Shown one piece after another: positions 17,415-27,298 of a stretch of DNA of 52,087 nt; within the stretch, counting starts at the first letter, position 1; every line of letters starts with the position of its first letter. The stretch is taken from the NCBI GenBank assembly GCA_015061695.1, contig SUWA01000007.1, positions 1-52,087 on the forward strand, written 5' to 3'. The DNA is from Lentisphaerota bacterium (GTDB lineage: Bacteria; Verrucomicrobiota; Lentisphaeria; Victivallales; Victivallaceae). Below the pieces are notes generated by a model that was not told where the DNA came from, ran no database searches, and saw only the letters and a program-made list of their open reading frames with translations. Both the position numbers and the translations under genes were made by a program.

Positions 17415-18230
17415 TTATTCGGAATTAGCATACCCGGATGCGTTGATATTGCGGTATTGTTTGGGAGTCATGGCATAAGTCCGGAAAAAGATTTTCCGGA
17501 AGTGCGCCAGATCCTCAAAACCCGCCCGGTTGGCGATTTCTTTGATCGACAGCTGACTGTTCTGCAGCAGTTTGACCGTCAGACGCATACGCATGGTATG
17601 TATATCATCGGTGATCGTGGTATTGAACGTTGTCCGGTAAAGCCGTCCGAGGTAATCAGCATTGCAATATAGTTCGGCGGCGATCGTCGAAGTACTGATT
17701 CGGGTGTAATATTTCAATTGGATTATCCGGCGGGCTTCGCGCACCAGCCGCGCCGGCGGCAGCATATCCGGGTGATCGCTCAACTCTGCATCGGGCTGGG
17801 ATTGTTTGGTAAGTTCGTGCAAAATGAGCTGCCAGACAATATCTTTGGCGGTCTGATCCCCCGGCGAACTGCTTTGGATCGATAGATAAAACTGCAGATA
17901 CTCCGTCAAGCGCAGCCGGTCGCTGACAGCGGCCTGTTGCGGCAGCGATTTTATAAACTTGACCGCCGAACGGTTCTGCGGTTGAAAATGCAACCAGAAA
18001 AACGATAACCCGACCGGATAATCGCTCAATCCGCCGTGTTCGACACCGGCTTCCAGCAGCAACCGGTCGCCGGCAGCCAGATGAAACTTCTGATTCCCGG
18101 CAAACATATCCAGCGAGCCGGAGGCTACAAAAATCAACTCCCACTCCGGATTACAGCGGGTTATGTGGCGGCCTTTGCCGCGGGAATAAAAGCGTCCGGC
18201 ATGAAGAGCTTTATAAATGGGTTCTGCCAT
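17415..18230 (-). CDS. AraC-family transcriptional regulator (cassette B)
   Basis: A 271-residue regulator. Residues about 10-100 are a cupin-type sensing domain (CNPEWELIFVASGSLDMFAGNQKFHLAAGDRLLLEAG). Residues about 165-268 are the AraC DNA-binding domain (ISTSTIAAELYCNADYLGRLYRTTF and LSIKEIANRAGFEDLAHFRKIFFRTYAMTPKQYR). The ATG at 18230 is chosen for the AAGGAG 8 bases upstream; the open frame extends 55 codons further without a ribosome site. It is divergent from the six-gene operon that starts with GH127, which is its probable target. Confidence 0.9.
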   Translation of the reverse strand: MAEPIYKALHAGRFYSRGKGRHITRCNPEWELIFVASGSLDMFAGNQKFHLAAGDRLLLEAGVEHGGLSDYPVGLSFFWLHFQPQNRSAVKFIKSLPQQAAVSDRLRLTEYLQFYLSIQSSSPGDQTAKDIVWQLILHELTKQSQPDAELSDHPDMLPPARLVREARRIIQLKYYTRISTSTIAAELYCNADYLGRLYRTTFNTTITDDIHTMRMRLTVKLLQNSQLSIKEIANRAGFEDLAHFRKIFFRTYAMTPKQYRNINASGYANSE

Positions 18231-18260
18231 AATTTCAACTCCTTTTTTCAACCTGTGTAA

Positions 18261-18288
18261 ATAATAATATGTTTTAAAAACTTTGCAA
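18261..18288 (-). promoter_or_regulatory. Promoter of cassette B AraC gene (TTGCAA-N16-TATTAT)
   Basis: On the minus strand TTGCAA (18288-18283), 16 bp, TATTAT (18266-18261), about 30 bases before the ATG, followed by the AAGGAG ribosome site. Confidence 0.45.
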
Positions 18289-18352
18289 GAAAAAAAGTGG
18301 CAAAATAATACCCTCTGTCGGAATTGCCATCTTTTTTGCATATTCTTGTATC

Positions 18353-18381
18353 TTGTCGCGTTATTTATTTTGATGTATATT
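18353..18381 (+). promoter_or_regulatory. Promoter of cassette B operon (TTGTCG-N17-TATATT)
   Basis: TTGTCG (18353-18358), 17 bp, TATATT (18376-18381). Predicted start near 18388, leaving about 45 AT-rich leader bases. No Shine-Dalgarno stands before the GH127 ATG. Confidence 0.55.
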
Positions 18382-18431
18382 CTAAAAAAGCACAATCATC
18401 AACAATTTTTTTAATGCATACACTGTAAAAA

Positions 18432-20273
18432 ATGAAAATCAATCGTTTAGATATACCCGGAGCAAGTACAGTTAAATTTACGGATAAAGTATTGGCACCC
18501 CGTTTGGAAAAGTGCCTGACCTCGACTATTCCATCGGCGGTTGAAAAGGCTTATGAAAGCGGCCGGGTGGATGCTTTTGACCTTAAAAACTATCACGGCA
18601 AACGGGAATATTTTTATGATTCAGATACAGCAAAAATTCTGGAAGGCATTGCTTATGCGCTGCAAATCAGGTTTGATGCGGATCTTTTGAAAATTTTTCA
18701 GGAATGGATCGGAAAAATCGTTGCCTGCCAGCAGCCGGATGGCTATTTGAATTCTTACATATCAGGTGCCGCACCGGAGGATCGCTGGAAGCACCTCAAC
18801 AACCTTCACGAGTTGTACTGTGCCGGACATCTGATCGAAGCGGCCGTCGCCGGTAAAGATCTGCCCGGTGGCGAGGCGCTTTTAGCTGCGGTCTGCCGTT
18901 ATGCTGATTATATAGACAGCGTTTTCGGGCTGGAAGCCGGCAAACGTCGCGGCTGGCCCGGACATGAAGAAATCGAGTTGGCGCTGGTGAAACTCTACCG
19001 GGTAACCGGCAATGAGCGTTATCTGCGTCTGGCCAGTTATTTTATTGATGACCGCGGCACTGAACCTTGTGTATTCCCGGCTGACGAATGGAATTTTGAA
19101 GGCATGAAAATTGTTCGCCAGTCCGATAAACCGGTACGCGAACAATCCGATGCTCACGGTCATGCGGTGCGGGCTGTTTATCTTTACAGCGGTATGGCCG
19201 ATGTGGCTTGCGAAACCGGCGATACGGAACTTTTGGAGCAGTGCGAGAAACTTTTCCGCAGTATCTGCAACAAACGCATGTACATTACCGGCGGCATCGG
19301 TTCTACTTTCTATTATGAGGCATTTACCCGCGATTACGATTTGAGCAACGGCGCCTTGATGTATGCTGAAAGCTGTGCGGCCATGGGGCTGGTTCAGTTG
19401 GCTTCAAGGCTTTTCAATCTGACCGGCAAAACGGAATACCTGGAAGTATTGGAAACTGCCATCTATAACGGTGTGCTTTCCGGGATCGGTCTGAACGGCA
19501 ACACCTTCTTTTACTCCAATTATCTGGAAGTGGATGAAAACAGCAGTTTTTACAATTTTGGTGCGGCCGAACGGCAGCCGTGGTTCAGCTGTCCATGCTG
19601 TCCGACGAGCTTTTCCCGGTTTCTGCCGCAGTTGGGCAGTTTTGTCTACTCCACTGCGCCGGGCAATTTGTATGTAAATATGTATCCGGCCAATCAGGCT
19701 GAATTGCAAGTCGGCGATCTGCCGGTGAAGCTGGAAATTTCCGGCCATTACCCTTACGATGGCAATATCCGGATCACAATGCAAAGTGCCGGCGAGTTTA
19801 CTTTGCACTTGCGGATACCGCAGTGGTGCAAAAAAAGCAGTATCAAACTCAACGGTCGGGAGGTTCAGAGGGTGATTAGCGGCAACTGGCAAATCGGCGA
19901 TGTGGTGGAAATCGTGCTGGATATGCCGGTGGAAGTTATGTTGAGCAACCAGAAAATCACCGGCAATCTGGGCCGTATTGCGCTGAAACGCGGTCCGTTA
20001 GTCTATGCTTTGGAAGAGCTTGATCAAATCTGTCCGGTGCGGGAAATAATGATCCGGCGCGATCAGAAGTTTGAGCTTAAAAAAATCGACGGGCTGCCGG
20101 ATGGTACATTGGCCATATCGGGTAAGGCATACCGGGAGATCCTGCCGGCAGATGAACTGTATTTTAATGCCGCGGCTGATTATGAAAAAATTTCTTTCTG
20201 CGCCGTACCCTACGCATTATGGGGCAACCGGGGCAAAAGCAACATGTGTGTTTGGAATCGTTATTATAAATAA
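18432..20273 (+). CDS. Glycoside hydrolase family 127 (DUF1680), beta-L-arabinofuranosidase-like
   Basis: A 613-residue cytoplasmic enzyme without signal peptide. The family's zinc/cysteine catalytic site is complete: Glu313 and Cys315 in AESCA, and Cys387, Cys389 and Cys390 in SCPCCPTSF, with the same spacing as the Bifidobacterium enzyme HypBA1 whose second-last of these cysteines is the nucleophile. The alpha/alpha barrel spans roughly residues 1-420 (YITGGIGSTFYYEAFTRDYDL is typical), followed by beta-sandwich domains. Likely substrate: terminal beta-L-arabinofuranose or a related sugar. First gene of the operon under the divergent AraC regulator. Confidence 0.93.
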   Translation: MKINRLDIPGASTVKFTDKVLAPRLEKCLTSTIPSAVEKAYESGRVDAFDLKNYHGKREYFYDSDTAKILEGIAYALQIRFDADLLKIFQEWIGKIVACQQPDGYLNSYISGAAPEDRWKHLNNLHELYCAGHLIEAAVAGKDLPGGEALLAAVCRYADYIDSVFGLEAGKRRGWPGHEEIELALVKLYRVTGNERYLRLASYFIDDRGTEPCVFPADEWNFEGMKIVRQSDKPVREQSDAHGHAVRAVYLYSGMADVACETGDTELLEQCEKLFRSICNKRMYITGGIGSTFYYEAFTRDYDLSNGALMYAESCAAMGLVQLASRLFNLTGKTEYLEVLETAIYNGVLSGIGLNGNTFFYSNYLEVDENSSFYNFGAAERQPWFSCPCCPTSFSRFLPQLGSFVYSTAPGNLYVNMYPANQAELQVGDLPVKLEISGHYPYDGNIRITMQSAGEFTLHLRIPQWCKKSSIKLNGREVQRVISGNWQIGDVVEIVLDMPVEVMLSNQKITGNLGRIALKRGPLVYALEELDQICPVREIMIRRDQKFELKKIDGLPDGTLAISGKAYREILPADELYFNAAADYEKISFCAVPYALWGNRGKSNMCVWNRYYK

Positions 20274-20312
20274 ATTTGCAACCAAAACCTGAAAACAAAG
20301 GGAGTATAAAAA

Positions 20313-21110
20313 ATGCAAATGCCTACGCAAAAACAAGTTACCTTAAAGAGCATGAAGTTTACACTCATCGAACTCCTGGTGGTCATTGCCATCATCGCAA
20401 TTCTGGCGGCCATGCTTCTGCCGGCGCTTTCGGCAGCGCGCGAACGGGCCAGACAAGCCACATGTTTGTCCAACCTCAAACAGTTCGGATTGGCCTGGCA
20501 GATGTATCAGCAGAGCAATCACGATTGGTGTCCCGGCGGCTTTTACAAAGATTTCTACAGCTACCACGCGCCCAGCAATACCAGATGGTTTGAACAGTTT
20601 TACGGCGACCAGCTGATCGACAAAAATATTACCCGCTGCCCGTCGTCAGCCAACTGGAGTTTTGACTCGGCCAACCTCAACTATGGGGTGTTGGTCAACA
20701 TTTGGGGGATGTACCCCAACACCATCAGTCTGGCTTCCAGCAAGGGCAACCGCTTTTCCGACCCCAGCCGGATGGGCTGTGTAATGGATTCCATGCCGGC
20801 GAAAAACCGGGAAGCGGCCGGAATTTCGGCATCTTCGTTCGGATTTGCTGACCTGGTTCATCTGTGGTATGTTTATCCGGCGATTCCGGGATTGGCCGGT
20901 GTCGGTTCCATGCCGGGGATCGAAAGACGCCACAACGAAGGCGCTAATGTAGTGCTGATGGATGGTCATGCGGAATGGAAAAACGCTACGCAGATCCGCA
21001 ATCCATGTTCGTTTGCCGCCGAATACGATGACAAAGTGGAAGCCGGCAAATGGGATATGCGCCCCTGTCATGGTACCGGCGGCAATGAATCCGGTTCTTG
21101 CGCACTCTGA
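20313..21110 (+). CDS. Type II secretion-like pseudopilin with H-X9-DG motif (cassette B)
   Basis: A 265-residue protein with a short basic leader ([15 protein letters not shown]) and the prepilin helix [16 protein letters not shown] followed by [14 protein letters not shown]. The C-terminal part carries a perfect H-X9-DG motif, [18 protein letters not shown]. The residue before the processing Phe is Lys instead of Gly. GGGAG lies before the ATG. It is second in the operon, 39 bases after GH127. The globular part differs from its paralogs at 1891 and 31575, which suggests cassette-specific roles such as binding a particular polysaccharide; that role is inference. Confidence 0.9.
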   Translation: MQMPTQKQVTLKSMKFTLIELLVVIAIIAILAAMLLPALSAARERARQATCLSNLKQFGLAWQMYQQSNHDWCPGGFYKDFYSYHAPSNTRWFEQFYGDQLIDKNITRCPSSANWSFDSANLNYGVLVNIWGMYPNTISLASSKGNRFSDPSRMGCVMDSMPAKNREAAGISASSFGFADLVHLWYVYPAIPGLAGVGSMPGIERRHNEGANVVLMDGHAEWKNATQIRNPCSFAAEYDDKVEAGKWDMRPCHGTGGNESGSCAL

Positions 21111-21127
21111 TATATTGTAAAAAAATT

Positions 21128-22210
21128 ATGAAAAAACTTACTGCAGTTATTTTGACTGTAACTGCGGTACTCTCATCGGGTGCCGCAGTTACAGAAAAAC
21201 CGGACGTTTACCGCAAAGAGATTTTGAAAAATCGCTTCATCGAGTTGGAATTTCTGCCGGAGTCGCTGGGGCGTTTGAATCAGATCAAATTAAACTCCTC
21301 CGGCCGGAAACTTCTGCTTGAGCGCACGCTTACCAAAGTCAGTGTTGACCCGCTTTATGAATTCTACCGCAACAATACGTTTGGCTGCGGCGAAAATTTC
21401 TGGAAAAATTATGTTGCCCAGCGGGATGGTAAAAGCCGTGTAAGTGTTCCGGAAGATGGTTCGATTCTTTTTGAAAACAAGTGGTACGGCGGTTTGCCGA
21501 TCGACTTGCGGCGCAAGACGACCCTGCTGCCGGAAAGCACCATCTGGCTTTATGAAGCCGAAGTTTTCAACCGCGGCCAAAAGCCGTTTTATCTGGCTGT
21601 GTGGTACTCGCTGACTCCGGATAATGCGGCGAACACTATTTTACAGATTCCCGCTGCCGGCAAAATAAACAAACACGTTTTGGGTAATTTGCATATTCTT
21701 GATCGTGATGCAGTTATATCGCAGAAAATCGGACTCTTTGCCCCCAAACGCAATTGGATCGCTACAGTGTATCCGGATGAAAAAGCAGTGTTGGCGATCA
21801 TTGCTCCGCCGGAAGAGTTTTTTCCCGACGGCGCTTTTTACAGCTGGTATGGCGAGGATAACCGGATCAAATACCGTTCCATGGAAATAATTTTGAACGG
21901 AAAAAATATTGCACCGGGGCAAAAAACTTCAGTCAAATGTATGTTTGCGGTATTTTTGAATTTGGACGGCATAAAAGATGTTGCCGGTGTTACGGCTGTA
22001 AATGTTAAAAAAGACGGAAAAAAAGCAACTTTGATCCTGGCCCCGGCCCGGAAAACTGCGGCCGGTGAGATGATCGTATATTCCGGAGAAAAACAATATA
22101 AAGTAACGGTTCCGGTACTGTACCCGGGTGAAAACCATCAAATTGAAATTGATGATTGCGGCCCGATCAGCGGTATCTTGCCGGATGGCAGCAAATTTGA
22201 TTTGCAGTGA
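21128..22210 (+). CDS. Secreted protein of unknown function, paralog of the protein at 25005
   Basis: A 360-residue protein with signal peptide MKKLTAVILTVTAVLSSGAA. The mature part is beta-rich and begins with NRFIELEFLPESLGRLNQIKL, matching the NEFLTVELLPESMGRIDQITL of the paralog at 25005. It ends with a small Ig-like domain after residue 290. The shape recalls aldose-epimerase/galactose-mutarotase-like beta-sandwiches (compare DUF4380), so carbohydrate binding or epimerisation is possible but unproven. No clear Shine-Dalgarno. It follows the pseudopilin by 17 bases. The start at 21128 is set by the signal peptide. Confidence 0.75.
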   Translation: MKKLTAVILTVTAVLSSGAAVTEKPDVYRKEILKNRFIELEFLPESLGRLNQIKLNSSGRKLLLERTLTKVSVDPLYEFYRNNTFGCGENFWKNYVAQRDGKSRVSVPEDGSILFENKWYGGLPIDLRRKTTLLPESTIWLYEAEVFNRGQKPFYLAVWYSLTPDNAANTILQIPAAGKINKHVLGNLHILDRDAVISQKIGLFAPKRNWIATVYPDEKAVLAIIAPPEEFFPDGAFYSWYGEDNRIKYRSMEIILNGKNIAPGQKTSVKCMFAVFLNLDGIKDVAGVTAVNVKKDGKKATLILAPARKTAAGEMIVYSGEKQYKVTVPVLYPGENHQIEIDDCGPISGILPDGSKFDLQ

Positions 22211-22227
22211 ATAATGAGGGCGATTGG

Positions 22228-25002
22228 ATGAAAAAAATATTGACGATTTTTTTGCTGGCAGCCATTCCGGCGCTGGCTCAACAGCCGGAATTTACTTGGA
22301 GCGCACCGGATAAAAACGGCACATTCCAACTGAAAATCGCCGGCAGCAAGACACTTGCCATTCCCGGAAAGATCCGGATCTACAACGGCAAAAGCAAAAA
22401 ATATGATACGCTGAAGCTCGTCATCAGTAATGCTGAAGAGATCCGCTTTGCCTCCGGACGAGGCGACTACACACTGGTCATCCGCCCGGAAGTGCGCGGC
22501 AAGCTGCTTTTGTTCAATAATTCGTTGAGCAATACCGGCAAAACCGAACTTTTTCTGCAGCCGGAATTGACCTTTGAGTTCCCCAAAGGTAAATCGGATC
22601 ACTTTTTTAACGGCTACGAAACGCTCCCGGTCAAAAAGCTGCCGCTGCACCGCGCCGGTTTGAAGGGGCGGCCGGAAAAGAAATTGGCCGGGATCACCCA
22701 GGTATTTCCGGCGGCGGGGGTGATCGGAAAGGATTTTACGCTTTTTGCCGGACAAGTGCCGCACGATCTGGTGAGCTATCATGCCGCTCATTTACTGGAT
22801 GAGCAGACCCGATACCGTTTTACATTTGATCAGCGCCACGCGGTTGCGCCCGGCCAAACGGTTGATTTCAGAATGATTGCAGGGTTGACGGCTACCAGAT
22901 ATGGTAAAGAACAAGCCATGATCCAACGCATTTTTGACTCCTTTCCGGAACTTTTTGAGCCGGTTGTCGGCTGGGATAATCCTTATATCTGGGGTACCGA
23001 GCAATATCTGGTAAGTTGGCTGGATATACCCGATTACGAAGAAGAGCGCCGCTATCATGCTACTTTGACTTGGGCATTTGTGCCGTTCAAACGGGCCGGC
23101 GATATTTATGGCGAAGCTGATTTGTGGGACTATAAACCGTTGCGTCCGTTTACATGGTGGTACAACACCCGCATTGCCGGTAAGGTTTTTGATTACCGCA
23201 ATCTCGCTTGGGAAAAATTCCATAACCAGCGCCGCGAAGTATGGAACAAATATGCCAAAGATTTCGGTTATGCCTTTTATAACAGCGCTGCCGGTGTGTG
23301 GTGCGAAGACCAGTTGGCAGTACAGCGTTATCCGGATTCGATCGTAGATGATACAGACAATGTCAAAAAATATTTAAGTCCGTGGTGTACACCGTGGGAT
23401 CAGCATGTGCGGGTGTTTTCTTACCAAACCAGTTTCGGCGATAAATTCCGCGCGGATATGAAAAAAGTCCACGCCGAATTAGGTATGCCCGGCTTTGCTT
23501 TTGACTGCGTAACACCCGGCGCTTACTACCGGGGACCGGCGGCCCAAAATCCTGATATGCCCGGACGCGCCTGGGATGATAAAGGCGTTTTTGTCGACCA
23601 ATCAGTAGCGATCATCAAGCTGACCGACTTTGTGCATGAGGAAATCCCCGGTACTTTTGTCTGGCTCAACGGCATCACCGGCCGGGGCGACAGTTGTATG
23701 CTTGAATATGGTATTTTTGAAGATTCGTTCCGCAGTGTGATGCCGCTGGTGCGTTACAATGCCGGTCAGATCCCCATGCAGACCCGCGGCTACGGATTCA
23801 ACCGTTTTCTGTTTGATTATCTGCCGGATTGGCGGAATATGAGCCAGAAAGAGTTTACTGATGAACTGCAGAAACTTTCGGTCCACTTGATCTTCAACTA
23901 CTTTCAATACGGTTTGACCGGTACTTACAATACGGCCAACGGCTGCTCGCTGGAGCAATACATCATGCCGGAACTGCTGGCAGTCCGCAAGCTCGGCTGG
24001 CAGGCCCAGGTGCCGTTGACCACAGCAAGCGACAAACTCTTTTATGCCGCCCGCTACGGTACCGGCGAAAACAGCATTATTTTTATGGGCAACCCCTATG
24101 CTGAAAGTGCAGTCGCTCCGGCAGAGATCGGCAACGATATTCTGGGGGAAGATGATTACATCTTTATCCGTAAGATGCGCGATCAGGCCTCCACAGAAAA
24201 TTTCCTCCGGAACAGATCCACTTGCTTTGAGGCGCAACTGCTTTCGCGGCTGCCGGTGTTGTACGAAAGTGTCTGCGGCTTGACCAATGTTCCCGATGGC
24301 GGCATAGAAGTAACTGCTTCGGTGCAAAAAGATATCGATAAAATTGTTTATCAGCTGCAATTTGCTGACAATGCGGAATTTGCGACCACGCTGCGTCCCC
24401 GGAAAATAGAGGACTTTGAATTGTCAGCTATTACGCTCAACGGCCGGAAAGTCAGCGCAGATTCGCTGAAAATCCCCGCCAATGGCAAGATTACGCTTGA
24501 GTATCGCTCCAAGTATTTTACATTCAAAAAATCTGATTTGATGCGCTTTAAGTTTACCGATGCCGGTAGGCGGGCGGATTTTGAGATCGTCCTGCCGGAA
24601 AATGCCAATACTGCGGAGATCCGTCAGGCCGTGCGTTTGAAAAACGTGTTCGACTTTCTGGTCAAACACCATGTGCTGACCGGGAACAATATCGTTATTA
24701 CTCAAGGCAATGCTGCGGGGGGCAACGCGCAAATCGTGATCCGCATCGGTCGGGGGGATGCGGCAAGTCAGGTTGCCTTATCGGGCAATCAGTGGTTGAT
24801 AACTGCACCAGATGCGGCCGCCGCCGATTTGCTGGTCAGAAAGTTCAGCTATGTGCTGGATCAGCGTTATGAGTACATTTTCCCATTCCACCCGCGGGCG
24901 TGGGATTGCCTGCACCCGGATATGCTCAAATACTTTGATCTTGATCAGGCGCGTCTGCCTTTGGTGCGCTGTTTTGAAAATTCTTCTCAAAGAGGTGAAT
25001 AA
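22228..25002 (+). CDS. Large secreted glycosidase-like protein
   Basis: A 924-residue protein with signal peptide MKKILTIFLLAAIPALA. An N-terminal beta-sandwich (to about residue 240) is followed by a TIM-barrel-like region (about 245-650) rich in Trp, Asp and Glu (GWDNPYIWGTEQYLVSWLDIPDYEEERR, GFAFDCVTPGAYYRG, FVWLNGITGRGDSCMLEYG), then a C-terminal beta domain. The layout resembles large extracellular glycosidases that are poorly classified, and I cannot name the family. The ATG at 22228 is preferred for GAGGG 8 bases upstream and the signal peptide; an in-frame GTG at 22207 overlaps the preceding stop. It lies between two paralogous secreted proteins, suggesting one degradative assembly. 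Confidence 0.7.
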   Translation: MKKILTIFLLAAIPALAQQPEFTWSAPDKNGTFQLKIAGSKTLAIPGKIRIYNGKSKKYDTLKLVISNAEEIRFASGRGDYTLVIRPEVRGKLLLFNNSLSNTGKTELFLQPELTFEFPKGKSDHFFNGYETLPVKKLPLHRAGLKGRPEKKLAGITQVFPAAGVIGKDFTLFAGQVPHDLVSYHAAHLLDEQTRYRFTFDQRHAVAPGQTVDFRMIAGLTATRYGKEQAMIQRIFDSFPELFEPVVGWDNPYIWGTEQYLVSWLDIPDYEEERRYHATLTWAFVPFKRAGDIYGEADLWDYKPLRPFTWWYNTRIAGKVFDYRNLAWEKFHNQRREVWNKYAKDFGYAFYNSAAGVWCEDQLAVQRYPDSIVDDTDNVKKYLSPWCTPWDQHVRVFSYQTSFGDKFRADMKKVHAELGMPGFAFDCVTPGAYYRGPAAQNPDMPGRAWDDKGVFVDQSVAIIKLTDFVHEEIPGTFVWLNGITGRGDSCMLEYGIFEDSFRSVMPLVRYNAGQIPMQTRGYGFNRFLFDYLPDWRNMSQKEFTDELQKLSVHLIFNYFQYGLTGTYNTANGCSLEQYIMPELLAVRKLGWQAQVPLTTASDKLFYAARYGTGENSIIFMGNPYAESAVAPAEIGNDILGEDDYIFIRKMRDQASTENFLRNRSTCFEAQLLSRLPVLYESVCGLTNVPDGGIEVTASVQKDIDKIVYQLQFADNAEFATTLRPRKIEDFELSAITLNGRKVSADSLKIPANGKITLEYRSKYFTFKKSDLMRFKFTDAGRRADFEIVLPENANTAEIRQAVRLKNVFDFLVKHHVLTGNNIVITQGNAAGGNAQIVIRIGRGDAASQVALSGNQWLITAPDAAAADLLVRKFSYVLDQRYEYIFPFHPRAWDCLHPDMLKYFDLDQARLPLVRCFENSSQRGE

Positions 25003-25004
25003 TT

Positions 25005-26153
25005 ATGAAAAATCTGAAAAAATTGTTGTGCTGTGCCGCCGCAGTTATCACAACTTCCGCAGTCGCCGGAGAACCGGAAATTCAGGAAGTCAAATATCAG
25101 AAACTGATCTTGCAGAATGAATTTCTGACCGTTGAATTACTGCCCGAAAGTATGGGGCGGATCGACCAGATCACGCTTAAAAAGAATAATTACAATATTC
25201 TTTACCCGCGGCACAGCTTGTGTACCAACTACGGAACTCTTTTGAAAAATGTCAAAGGCAATGCGTTCGGCAGTGCCGATACCTTTCTGCAGCGGGATCT
25301 GCGCTCAATGGATCAGAAGATGAATGTAGAGCAAATTGATGATAATACCGTAGTTTTTTCTGTCAAAAATTATGGCGGTATGCCCATTACCATGACCAGA
25401 ACGATCACGCTGGCTCCAAATTCCACGCTTGTTAAAACCGAGTCGCAATTCCAGTGGCACGGCAAAGGCGGCAGCGAAATCACTCCCCGCTGGGATTTCT
25501 TCCTTAACGGCGGCGACCCGCTGCCGAAAAGAAGCAACTTGTTTATTCCATTGGTGCGCTTGCAAAGTCTTGACAGTAAATACGATAAACTGTATCGCTG
25601 GAAACAGCGCACTGTTGTGCCGTCGGATAACTTTATGGCGGTGATCATTCCGCCGCAGGATTTGACTTTTGCTTTGATCGTTGACCCGGATTCTCTGCAG
25701 CAAGGCAGCAAATTCTACACCCTCAGCGGCGGTTACAACAAAAAATGGTACTGGTGGATGGCGTTTATGCTGGCACCGCAAAAAATGGATCCGGAGAGTG
25801 TACGAAAATACTCGTTTGCGGCAGCGGTATACCCCGGTTTGAAAAATCTTCACGAAATTTGCGGCGATATTGGTATGTATGCTTATGTTACCAAACGCTC
25901 GCAGCCGTGGCGGTTGGGGCTGGTAATGATGGCGGCCACGCCCACAGAACAGTGTACGATCCAACTGCGTATGACTTCCAAAGACGGCAAATCCTTTGAA
26001 AAAAACTTTGATCTGCCGCAATTATCCCCCGGTAAGATGCACAATGTAACCTGGACTCTCTCCGGTTTCCCCGCAGGCAAATACCATATTTCCGGTTCCA
26101 TTCCGGGCAAAGGCGATTTTACGCTCCCCGAACCGGTGATCGACATCAAGTAA
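25005..26153 (+). CDS. Secreted protein of unknown function, paralog of the protein at 21128
   Basis: A 382-residue protein with signal peptide MKNLKKLLCCAAAVITTSAVA. It shares the opening strand motif (FLTVELLPESMGRIDQITLKK) and the overall order of beta strands with the 360-residue protein at 21128, including a mid-protein segment on PKR.LFIP..., a W-rich stretch (KKWYWWMAFML) and an Ig-like C-terminus. AGAGGTG precedes the ATG, and only 2 bases separate it from the preceding stop. Two such copies around one glycosidase-like gene suggest a duplicated accessory or mutarotase-like role. Function unknown. Confidence 0.75.
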   Translation: MKNLKKLLCCAAAVITTSAVAGEPEIQEVKYQKLILQNEFLTVELLPESMGRIDQITLKKNNYNILYPRHSLCTNYGTLLKNVKGNAFGSADTFLQRDLRSMDQKMNVEQIDDNTVVFSVKNYGGMPITMTRTITLAPNSTLVKTESQFQWHGKGGSEITPRWDFFLNGGDPLPKRSNLFIPLVRLQSLDSKYDKLYRWKQRTVVPSDNFMAVIIPPQDLTFALIVDPDSLQQGSKFYTLSGGYNKKWYWWMAFMLAPQKMDPESVRKYSFAAAVYPGLKNLHEICGDIGMYAYVTKRSQPWRLGLVMMAATPTEQCTIQLRMTSKDGKSFEKNFDLPQLSPGKMHNVTWTLSGFPAGKYHISGSIPGKGDFTLPEPVIDIK

Positions 26154-26173
26154 AAAACGAAAGCGCAAAAATC

Positions 26174-27253
26174 ATGAAAAATCCGTTCCGACGCGATAAA
26201 ATGACCGGTGTTCACCACACAAGCAAAATTCTGCACCGCTACAGCGGTAATCCGATCCTGACTGCCGGTAATGTTCCTTATCAGGCCGATCTGGTCTACA
26301 ATGCCGGCGTAACACGCTTTAATGGCAAATACTGCATTGCTCCGCGGGTGGATTCCGCTGATCCGCACCCGGAACCGGGCGAAACCAATTTTGCTTCGAT
26401 CAACACCGGTTTGGGCTGGAGCGATGACGGTATTAATTTTGACATCGAGCCGGAATTTGTCCGGGTGCATTACGGCGACGAACTGTTGCCGTGGGTTTGC
26501 GACAGCCGTCTGACCGTGCTGGAAGGCGAGTTGTATATGACATTTTGTTTTGAAAATCAACATTCCGAGCGCCCCGGTATTGCCAAATGGCGCGGGCAAA
26601 GTACCGATTTTGATGTGGTCTGGCTGGGGATACCTCAACAGCGCAACATGGTGCTGTATCCGGAAAAGATCAACAATATGTATATGCGGCTGGAACGGCC
26701 TTCCAATCAATGGGGCGATCCATTCCATATCTGGTACGCTTTTTCGCCGGATTTGCGTTATTGGGGGCAGCAGGAACTTCTGCTGGGGTGCGAAGATGTG
26801 CCGTTTGCCAGCGTAAAGATCGGGGCCGGTGCGCCGCCGGTCAAGACCGATCGCGGCTGGCTGCTGATTTTCCACTCCGTAGATGGTGTGCCGGCGGCGT
26901 TGGAAGAATCCGACAATCGGGGCTGGAACAAGCGTTACATGTCAGGCGCTGCGCTTTTTGATGTTAACGATCCGACCCGATTGATCGCTATTACCAAAGA
27001 ACCGCTGCTGGTGGCCGAAATGCCTTACGAAACCGGCAAAGATAAAAACTTCTGGGTGCAGGATACCGTGTTCCCCTGCGGCGCAGTGATCGAACCGGAT
27101 GGCGACACCTTGCGGATCTATTATGGTGCCGGTGATACCAACACCTGTCTGGCGACAGTATCTTTGCAAGAACTCTTTGAGTTTATGACTCCGGCCACCC
27201 GGATGGCGCCGCGGGCAACCGTACCGTTCCGCTATCAGGACTGGAAAAAATAA
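26174..27253 (+). CDS. Glycoside hydrolase family 130-type beta-mannoside phosphorylase/hydrolase
   Basis: A 359-residue five-bladed beta-propeller without signal peptide, hence cytoplasmic. GH130 signatures: NPILTA.NVPYQADLVYNAGVTRFNGKY near the start, CDSRLTVLEGELYMTF around residue 115 with the catalytic Asp, GAGAPPVKTDRGWLLIFH around residue 215, and FPCGAVIEPDGDTLRIYYGAGDT near 300. The family phosphorolyses beta-mannosides, and some members hydrolyse beta-1,2-arabino-oligosaccharides, which would match the GH127 in the same operon. Phosphorolysis saves ATP in a fermenter. Last gene of the operon, followed by a terminator. An alternative ATG at 26201 is possible, since no strong ribosome site marks 26174. 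Confidence 0.9.
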   Translation: MKNPFRRDKMTGVHHTSKILHRYSGNPILTAGNVPYQADLVYNAGVTRFNGKYCIAPRVDSADPHPEPGETNFASINTGLGWSDDGINFDIEPEFVRVHYGDELLPWVCDSRLTVLEGELYMTFCFENQHSERPGIAKWRGQSTDFDVVWLGIPQQRNMVLYPEKINNMYMRLERPSNQWGDPFHIWYAFSPDLRYWGQQELLLGCEDVPFASVKIGAGAPPVKTDRGWLLIFHSVDGVPAALEESDNRGWNKRYMSGAALFDVNDPTRLIAITKEPLLVAEMPYETGKDKNFWVQDTVFPCGAVIEPDGDTLRIYYGAGDTNTCLATVSLQELFEFMTPATRMAPRATVPFRYQDWKK

Positions 27254-27262
27254 ACATTTTAT

Positions 27263-27286
27263 CCGGGAGCCGGATTCCCGGTTTTT
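27263..27286 (+). terminator. Terminator of cassette B operon
   Basis: CCGGGA (27263-27268) pairs with TCCCGG (27276-27281) around a 7-base loop and is followed directly by TTTTT (27282-27286), ten bases after the GH130 stop. Confidence 0.8.
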
Positions 27287-27298
27287 AATTCGGATAAA

